Below are positions 28,625 to 35,000 of a stretch of 35,000 bases of DNA, piece by piece. Numbering within the stretch: position 1 is the first letter of the stretch; each line of letters opens with the position of its first letter. The position numbers and the translations under genes were made by a program. The stretch covers positions 301,532 to 336,531 of the forward strand of contig CAUYUJ010018060.1 in assembly GCA_963575745.1 (NCBI GenBank), given 5' to 3'. Below the pieces are notes generated by a model that saw only the letters and a program-made list of their open reading frames with translations, was not told the origin of the DNA and made no database searches. This DNA comes from Prorocentrum cordatum. Taxonomy: Eukaryota; Sar; Dinophyceae; Prorocentrales; Prorocentraceae.

Positions 28625-28722
28625 ACAAACTAGGCGCGCTCGCGCCATGTCTGACATCCGACCCTTCCCACCCATCCCTTCCTGTTGCGCAACTTGTCTC
28701 TATCCGCGGACAGGGCCGACAT
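28625..28722 (+). repeat. Y element, copy 4
   Basis: ACTAGGCGCGCTCGCGCCATG, then TCTGACATCCGACCC and TGTCTCTATCCGCGGACAG. It retains the CTATCCGCGGAC end seen in copy 1. No Z copy follows; the next 140 bases are purine-biased as after copy 2. Confidence 0.85.
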
Positions 28723-29136
28723 GACCACATCGAATCGTGCGAAAATGAATATGGGGCAGGGTACAATGGAGGAGTATGAGCAGGAGGAAAACGACGAAGA
28801 TGAGGAAGCGAGCAGAAGGTGGAGAAGGAGGAACAGCAACAGCAAGAGTAGGAGCATCTCGGACCCACCCACACATCGGCGGGAACGGCTCAGCAGGGAA
28901 AAGGCTGCATCGGCATGAACAAATCGGGTCCTGGACCCCAGGGCCTTCCCCCAGGACCAGTTCTTCCGCCGTATTCGATCTCTGGCGTTCCCAAGGCCCC
29001 CAGGATTTGGAAAGTAACGAAGCACCTCAAGACCCTCAAGACCCGCTTCCTTTATGGCGGGAGCGCGGCGGGGGCAACTTTCGGTGACGCGCCAACCCAG
29101 GTCAATGCAAACCCAAGTCAACCAGGGACACGACAT
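28723..29136. other. Spacer, partly homologous to 26.0 kb
   Basis: 28940-29095 is a diverged copy of 26040-26195. No gene recognised. Confidence 0.4.
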
Positions 29137-29289
29137 GGCGGCGCGCAAAGCGGGGTAGGGGGAAGGCTTCTTAGAAGGAGCCTGCTCCTCAAAAACACGG
29201 CGCCGGCCTCACGTCTACAGAGAAGGCCCCAATGCCCGCGCCCTCTGAGAAGCAAGGGGGCCTTCTACGAATCCTTCCCCCCTCCTATG
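29137..29289. mobile_element. Foldback (MITE-like) element F3, degraded
   Basis: Homologous to F2: GGCGGCG left border, GGGGTAGGGGGAAGGCTTC and TTAGAAGG at the left, AGAGAAGGCCCC and GCCCGCGCCCTCTGAGAAGC inside, CCTTCCCCCCTCCTA at the right. Arms pair imperfectly, so it appears older than F2. Confidence 0.55.
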
Positions 29290-29474
29290 GGGCCGCATGC
29301 GAACCCTACCCCTGCCCCCCACGATCCTCGAAGTGAACCCCACCCTTGAACTGAACCCCCGCCCTATCTTTACTTCGTATGACTAGACACCCCTAAGCCC
29401 CCACCTAGCCGGCCGATGGCACCCCCGCCGTCCTAACCGTCATAAAACAATTCAAACTCAACCGATTGATCGCC
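29290..29474. other. Spacer, no gene recognised
   Basis: Includes CCTCGAAGTGAACCCCACCC (29329), matched by CCTCGAAGTGATCCCCACCC (30350), a short direct repeat on either side of the next array. Confidence 0.5.
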
Positions 29475-30225
29475 AACATGTCGTCAAGTTGCAAAAAGTG
29501 TAGCAGGAACTGGACGGAATGATCATCGCTTAGGGGGCCTAAGTGGGTGGTCGCGTGCTACCTATCAAAAAGCAATACGAAGTCAACGTGCGCATCGACA
29601 ACGCAAACTTTCTTGTCGTCGACGCTGCGAAAAGTGTAGCAGGTATCGGACGCGGCGCACATCGCGCGCGGGCGCCTAGCCAACCTTACGCGGGACCCCA
29701 CGTCCTACCTGGCAAAAGCGTGGACGTTTCTCTTGGCAACATTTATTTTCTCCTCGTCGGCGCTGCGAATCGCGTAGCGGGAATGGGACGCGGCGCACAT
29801 CGCGCGGGGACGCCTGCTCGTCAACATGGATTCTCTTGTCGTCGGCGGTGCGGCCCGTCGCATTGAGGAGCTGGGCGGGCGGCAAATCATAATGCTTCAA
29901 GCAAGTGCGGTTCGCCGCCGGCGCGCCCGTTGTCGTGTCCACGTACGAGAGACCTCCCTCCCGCCCCTCCTCCCCCTCCTCGTCCTCCCCCTCCTCCATG
30001 CGCGGCAGGAGCGAAACGATTGGCGGTGCAACGCGCGTGGCTGGAATGAGACGCGGAGCACTTCGCGCGCTGGACATGTTGTCGCCGACGATGCAACATG
30101 ACAGGCCGGAGCGGGGCGCGGCGTACATCGCGCGCGTCCTTGTTTCTCGTCGACGTTGCTCAATACGCGGCAGGAATAGGACGCAGCTCATGTCGCGCGC
30201 TGAACGCCTGGCCGCCCACGATATC
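29475..30225 (+). repeat. Degenerate ~100-bp tandem repeat (GGACGCGGCGCACATCGCGC)
   Basis: Five to seven diverged units with conserved blocks CTTGTCGTCGGCGCTGCGAA, GTAGCAGGAATGGGACGCGG, CGCACATCGCGCG and GACGCCTG. They lie around 29475, 29605, 29738, 29823, 30024, 30080 and 30140. Two neighbouring units read in one frame as AAxxVAGxGRGAHRA, and later units show VAGMRRGALRA and AAGIGRSSCRA in other frames. The frame is not kept, so a protein-coding role is doubtful. Confidence 0.7.
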
Positions 30226-31264
30226 AGATGAGCCACAGGCGCCGGACGCGACGCACCTGCTTCTTATGTTGTGGGAGGGCGGGTGGGAGTGGACGGAGCC
30301 CTCTGGCTCGTTCGAGCTGGCTAGCTTGACCCCCTAACCCTACCACTACCCTCGAAGTGATCCCCACCCTCCCCCTCAGAAATCGTGGGGGGTAGGGGTA
30401 GGGCTCGCACGTGGCCCCCTACCTCCGCCCTTCCCACCCTCCGCACGTGGCCGCATATCTCCGAACCCGGGCGAACCACGAAGCATGCATCTCCCGAGCC
30501 CGGATCCGCGGAAGGCGGTGGGAGCGGGGCTGGCCCCGGGTGGCTCCCAGCCCGGCTCGGCCAGAGCGTCTCGGAGGGGGCTGGCTGATCCCCACAAGCG
30601 CTGACCCCCGCTGCAAGAGCCCCGAAGCTCAATGGGATGGGCCGGGAACAGCGTGGCGCTTCAAATGTGTGTCTCTCCGACTGCCCCGATGCCCACATGT
30701 TTCTCGCGCCAGGCCATCTCCTGGACCATTTGATGAGGCTCCGATCCTGGAGATCGGCGCCAGGCCATTTGCGAGTAGTTACTTTGCGAGCCGAGCAGGC
30801 GTGTGCTCGTAACATTTCCTTTGGAGCCCACAACAAAAACGTACGCGCCCAACCACTTACACGAATACGGCCCCCCAGTCCGCGAGACCAGCCTCGTGAT
30901 ACGAACGCTCGCGCAGCGCGTGCTCTCGAAACCAACGTGGATTCAAGTACGTGTACGTGCACTCTTCTTTGGACGCCCGAAATGGGTACAGAAAAAGGAT
31001 ACGATTCCCGACAACAGATTTGATCCAAAACTGACAGCGGCCGCTGCTAGGCAAGCTACCTTCAGTGTCACATCGCCATCGTCCGCGGCGACACCGACAG
31101 CGAGTCCATTTTCCAATGAACTGGAAGTGCTGTCGATCTTCGTACCCATTCTCTCCGTACCCAATTCGATCAAACCTCTGCCTCAGGGCGCCATCGCAAA
31201 GTGCTAAGACCGTCAACAAAACGACTCGGGAGGACAAGCCGGTCCTGGGGAATGGGTCGAGACC
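30226..31264. other. Unique region with competing open frames
   Basis: The plus strand is open for 134 codons (30803-31207; for example EPTTKTYAPNHLHEYGPP). The minus strand is open for 126 codons (31237-30857), starting MSSRVVLLTVLALCDGALR, which looks like a short signal peptide, with a Cys/Arg-rich stretch after it. A third frame (31173-30943, minus) reads MGTKIDSTSSSLENGLAVG. They overlap, so at most one is real. No domain is recognised. Confidence 0.3.
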
Positions 31265-31475
31265 TCTGGCGGCTCATGGGATCCTCTCCGTGTCATTTTG
31301 CTGGCGCCTGCGCATCGGCGCGAACCAACGCTAATCGACGCTAGATGGACTCTCATCGACGCTAACCCGGCGATATCCCATCCTCTACCCATTCTCTCCG
31401 TACCCGTCGGTCGGAAAAAGTGGGTAGAAACGTAACATAGAATGGCATTGAAGTAGATTGGGTCTCCACCCACTC
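31265..31475 (+). repeat. Dispersed repeat X, copy 2
   Basis: CTCATGGGATCCTC, GGCGCCTGCGCATCGGCGC, three to four ATCGACGCT units (31325-31370) and ATTGAAGTAGATTGGGTCTC, in the order seen at 6095-6375. TACCCATTCTCTCCGTACCC at 31386-31405 is identical to 31143-31162. Confidence 0.65.
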
Positions 31476-31764
31476 CCTGAAGAGGAAACCGCTCGATTCT
31501 CGAAGTAGGAAGGCCGCTAAAGTAGACTGGGATCTGAGAATCCAGAAATACATACTTTCAACGAACGGCGTGTACCCGTTCCGATCGTACCGACGCTCGC
31601 TCCTGCCAGGCCTGGCGGCCCGGCGCCAGCCCCCCCCCACGGAAAGCCGTGGCGCTGAGGAGGCCCGACCCTCACACCCGACGCTGCCAGCAAAACTGCA
31701 GCATCGCAGAAACTCGCGACGGGAGCTCCAGACCCCATCTTCCTGCGCGAATTCTTCGGCTAAA
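31476..31764 (-). other. Spacer with a 160-codon minus-strand frame
   Basis: Minus frame 31844-31362 has protein-like stretches (GYTPFVESMYFWILRSQSTL) but runs across repeat X and foldback F4, so I do not call a gene. Confidence 0.25.
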
Positions 31765-31940
31765 CGCAAGAGTGACCTCATTAGGCAAGAGTGACCTTTA
31801 GTGCGCGGATGAGGGGGGGGGGGGCGCAAGGTGGCCAAATCCACGCGCGCAAGCAGCCACTATGGCATCGCGCTCAGCGATCGGAGGGGGCCCCGGTGAG
31901 CCCGCACCAAAGGTCACTCCAACGAAGGGTCACTCTTACG
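31765..31940. mobile_element. Foldback element F4
   Basis: About 35-base inverted ends (31765-31800 CGCAAGAGTGACCTC...AGAGTGACCTTTA; 31908-31940 CAAAGGTCACTCC...GGGTCACTCTTACG), roughly 80% complementary. They enclose about 105 bases with a G-run. Unrelated in sequence to F1-F3. No coding capacity or clear target duplication. Confidence 0.45.
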
Positions 31941-32026
31941 TGTGCAGTGGAGGCCCGTCCACAAGAAACGTTCTACAAGAAACCCAACCCTGAGACCCCA
32001 GGACCTCCACGCTTTTTTGGTGTGGG

Positions 32027-32102
32027 AACGTCACGCTTTCCGTCGCAAAACCCACGAAACCCAAGAAACCCAGGGCACCCTGGAGGCAAGCAGGGTGCTT
32101 CT
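32027..32102 (+). repeat. Dispersed repeat W, copy 2
   Basis: Near-identical to 7161-7236, with the uninterrupted continuation GGGCATGGGCCTCCGCTGTA. Confidence 0.85.
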
Positions 32103-32639
32103 GGGCATGGGCCTCCGCTGTAGTAGATTTTTTGTTTAACAGCGTCTATCTATGAGGGTCCTGGTGCCCGAAGCAACGGGGCGAAGGCGCCCGCTGCGAA
32201 AAGAAGGCAGCGCCAGGATCTCCGGGGCTCGAGCCAAGCAGTGCTTCGCGTGTTCGTCCTGTCTTCGTGCTCCTCCGTCCTCCTGCCTGGGTTCCTGCCC
32301 CTGCCGCGAAACGAAACCAAAGCGACAATGGCCCCCGAAGTTGCCCAAGCACGATAGGGGAGCAGGAGAGGCTCAGCGAGATTGTCGCCACCGTCGGTCG
32401 GCCTCCCGCGGGCTGCTTGGCTACAGGCTCGAACCGAAAATAAGCTACAGTAAACCCGTATAGAGAGGATGCGCGGTAAGGATGCAAGGGACTTGGAGGG
32501 CCACGCGGTGCGCGCCAGGGGCGGCGCCGGAGGCGCCGCCAGGAGGCCCCAGCGCCGATCCGAGGGTTCCGCGCGGACCTCCGAGTTTGTATGTTTATGC
32601 CATTGTGCGTTCCCCTATCCACAGGCTCGAACCGAAATA
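32103..32639. other. Spacer, no gene recognised
   Basis: Unique apart from ACAGGCTCGAACCGAAA at 32423-32439 and 32621-32637, an identical 17-base direct repeat about 200 bases apart. Confidence 0.4.
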
Positions 32640-32667
32640 ATTATATATATATATATATATATATATG
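32640..32667. repeat. AT dinucleotide repeat
   Basis: (TA)n of about 13 units, directly after the second ACAGGCTCGAACCGAAA copy. Confidence 0.98.
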
Positions 32668-32980
32668 GAAATCGCACTGCTCGCTGATGCGTGGGGATAC
32701 CGGTGACAATTACTCTTAGGTCGGGCATGTCCCCCTACAGGCGGATTTTGGATAAAAACAAAGCATTGTCGAAACATAGTCAAAACATATTCAAACATAG
32801 GTTTTTCTTTTTTGTTTCTTTTTTAAGTAAAAAAAAGTCCCCAGACTACCTTTTGACCACGTTTGAATATTCCCCGACTTCAAACTACTCTGCCCAGGCG
32901 GGCCCCGCTCTTTCGGGGGGGGCGGGGCGCGGCCGCCCAGGTGTTCCTCGAGCTTCTTCCTCGCCTGACATTCCTCACTC
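32668..32980. other. Spacer, no gene recognised
   Basis: Partly AT-richer sequence with CAAAACATATTCAAACATAG (about 32780) and a T/A-run at 32800-32840. No gene supported. Confidence 0.4.
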
Positions 32981-33171
32981 TTGACGAACGGACAACACGC
33001 ACCCATACCCATAGGGGGGTCGTTGGGAGGAGGACTGGCTCTGGGTATGGGTGCGGGCTGTCGGACCCTGGGGAACGCTCCCGTTCAAGCGGGGAACCCC
33101 ATCCGACAACACGCACCCATAGCCCTCTCCGATCCCCCTATGGGTATGGGTGTGTGTTGTTGGTTCGTCAA
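32981..33171. mobile_element. Foldback element F5
   Basis: Ends 32981-33019 (TTGACGAACGGACAACACGC, then ACCCATACCCATAGGGGGG) and 33134-33171 are inverted with about four mismatches. Inside, a second inverted pair of the same ACAACACGCACCCATA motif lies at about 33040-33064 and 33104-33122, so four copies alternate in direction. No coding capacity. Confidence 0.6.
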
Positions 33172-33237
33172 CTTTCTTTCTCCTGAAGTCTTTCCTCAGC
33201 TTCATTGTTTCTCGCAGTTGAGTCTTTCGGGGTCGAG

Positions 33238-33600
33238 GACCCGGGCCGAGGAGGGAGAGACGGCTCGAGGCTCGAGGATCCAGGCTCGAGGCCCGGGGCT
33301 CGAGGAGCGGGCGGCAGAGGCCGCGGCCGACGGTGCCGTCGCCGAGCCCGCAGAGGCACAGGTCCTTGTGGCCTGCGCGCCGGCGGCCCCTCGGGGGGAG
33401 GATCGAGGATCGAGGATCGGGCGGAGGATGGAGGATGGAGGATCGAGGCTCGCGATGGAGGAGGGAGGGGAGGATCCAGGAGCAAGGATCACGGGTCAGG
33501 GATCGAGGGGGGAGGGACGGATGGAGGATCGAGGATCACGGGTCAGGGATCGAGGAGGGAGGGAAGGATCGAGGGTCGAGGCAGAGGAGAGAGGATATCG
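33238..33600 (+). repeat. GGATCGA minisatellite
   Basis: Irregular 7-base GGATCGA/GGCTCGA units. AGGATCACGGGTCAGGGATC recurs at 33485 and 33533, giving a 48-base higher-order step. Confidence 0.85.
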
Positions 33601-34030
33601 AAAGTAGAGGTGGGGAGGGAGAAAAGCAATGAGGGGGAGGAGGAGATAGAAGACGAAAGAGAAAACTCATGACAAAGAGGAGGGAGGAGGGAAATAGGGA
33701 GGAGGAGGAGGAGGGTTATATGACAGAAGCTCTTACACAGGGAAGTGGAAAAGGAGGATGAGGAATAGCAGAAATAGGGAGAGGAGAGAGACACATTATG
33801 AGCGAGGCCTGAAGGGAAGACGAGGGAGAGGAAACGGAGAGATACGAGTTGACTGAGCGGAGAAGGAGGAAGAGGAGGGAGAAGGAGAGACAAAATATGG
33901 GGAAGGGAGAGGAGGAGGAGGAGGAGGACGAAGAGTCAAAGTCGGGAGAAGAGCTATGATAGAGGGGGAGGGGGGGAAGAAAAAGGGAGAGTGAGATGAG
34001 AGAGAGAACAATCATGGGGTGGAGGAGAAA

Positions 34031-34078
<48 letters not shown>

Positions 34079-34105
34079 AAAAAAAGAGAGAGAGAGAGAG
34101 GCTGT
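33601..34105 (+). repeat. Purine tract with GA dinucleotide runs
   Basis: GAGG-rich sequence to about 34000, then (GA)n at 34030-34100 interrupted by an A-run. Confidence 0.9.
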
Positions 34106-34449
34106 GACAGAGGGAAAAGGGATTGCTCGGGGGCTGCCCAAGGTGCCCCTGGCCCAGGGTGTCCCCCACCCTCCCGCTAAGCTCTGGCACCCCCGCGGCC
34201 TGTGTGGGGTCTCGCGAGAGGGGGCCGTCTGGAGGCCGCGGGGGCTCTGCGGAAATCCTGGGGACGCCCGGACCAGCGGGCACCCGGAGGTGGGCGCTGC
34301 TGTAGAAGGGTGTAGAAGGGGGGGGGGCGCCGAGCGGGGGGCAAAGAGACCTGCACCCATCGTGCCCCGTTGGGGCCCAAGGCCAGGGGGGCCCTTTCGG
34401 GTGCCCGAGGTGCACCGACGGGGAGCACCTTTCTTCTCACCCATGCCTC
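34106..34449. other. Spacer, no gene recognised
   Basis: GC-rich unique DNA; frames open on both strands without a domain. Contains GTAGAAGGGT duplicated at 34303-34320 and a G-run. Confidence 0.35.
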
Positions 34450-34580
34450 TTGCGAATCGACGCCAATCGACGCTCAATCGACGCTTATCGACGCGAACCG
34501 ACGCTCACCGACGCTAAATCGACGCAGTCCAACCGATTACGAGACATTACTCGACGCAAGTACACTGTAAGCACAGAGTT
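34450..34580 (+). repeat. Dispersed repeat X, copy 3 (ATCGACGCT core)
   Basis: Seven to eight units of AATCGACGCT with few mismatches (34455-34525), then TCGACGCAAGTACACTG as in copy 1. Confidence 0.8.
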
Positions 34581-34666
34581 ACGAGGGAATAGATACAAGG
34601 CCCCCATGGCTTGCTACCGAACAACGGTGCACCTTTCTTCACTTTTCCCCTACATTCACCGCCCCA

Positions 34667-34702
34667 TGTTGCGCAAAGCCCGATGCGGGGCAACATCGTT
34701 AT
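34667..34702. other. ATGTTGC hairpin
   Basis: ATGTTGCGC and GCAACAT pair around GCCCGATGC. It sits at the border of the ATC array. Confidence 0.6.
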
Positions 34703-34793
34703 CATCATCGTTATCATCATTATCGTCTCAACATCATCATGTTCATACTGTTCATCGTTTTCACTATGTTCATCATCTTGCATGATGATGACG

Positions 34794-34854
<61 letters not shown>

Positions 34855-34957
34855 ATATTATCATGATCATCATCTCTTCGCCGTCATCATCAGCATCACC
34901 ATCAGCATCATCGTCATAGTCATCATCCATCATCAGCAGCAACATCGCCAACAACTG

Positions 34958-35000
<43 letters not shown>
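34697..35000 (-). repeat. ATC array running off the window
   Basis: (ATC)n on the plus strand, equal to (GAT)n on the minus strand. It is therefore inverted relative to the arrays at 13.5-18.1 and 18.6-19.3 kb. It continues beyond the right edge. Confidence 0.97.

Overview
This window looks like nuclear DNA of a eukaryote, most likely a protist or alga with a repeat-rich genome; I cannot name the lineage. The reasons are dense microsatellites and minisatellites, long polypurine and polypyrimidine tracts, exon-sized coding-like islands next to good 3' splice-site sequences, and no bacterial gene organisation. I found no complete gene, no rRNA or tRNA, and no transposase, integrase or reverse transcriptase motif. 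Almost all long open frames are by-products of simple-sequence DNA, where trinucleotide repeats stay open in two or three phases.

Layout. 0-5 kb: a CCCAAGA-type minisatellite (1-300, again at 3750-3945), an 8-bp AGGGCTAT array (1301-1586), a 64-bp tandem satellite (1930-2290), a 150-bp direct repeat (2762 and 3516), and a CGACCCACC minisatellite (4645-4965). 5-11.7 kb: a foldback element (5573-5766), an ATCGACGCT element (6095-6375), exon-like islands (6790-6867 minus, 11461-11679 plus), a CCCACTGTCC minisatellite bracketed by inverted repeats (8392-9410), and a 383-bp direct duplication (9406-9788 and 10031-10413). 11.8-13.5 kb: a satellite folded into an imperfect palindrome and built from an 18-bp motif also present in the 64-bp satellite at 2 kb. 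13.5-18.1 kb: one 4.6-kb degenerate GAT array with higher-order periodicity of about 0.7-0.8 kb.

18.1-25.4 kb: a 100-bp tandem repeat, a second GAT block, very long AGG and CCT tracts, then a modular repeat (purine tract, Y element, spacer, Z element) present three times. Two of the copies mirror each other around a 2.5-kb core that holds the only domain I recognise, a WD40-repeat exon on the minus strand (22019-22111). 25.4-35 kb: two more foldback elements of the 5.6-kb family (26413-26570, 29137-29289), a degenerate 100-bp tandem repeat (29475-30225), two other foldbacks (31765-31940, 32981-33171), further copies of dispersed repeats, a GGATCGA minisatellite, GA tracts, and an ATC array that runs off the right end.

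The interest here is structural: shared motifs between satellites, higher-order repeats and nested inverted repeats. No operon or pathway can be inferred. Nothing here was checked by a database search or computed alignment; identities and periods were read by eye.
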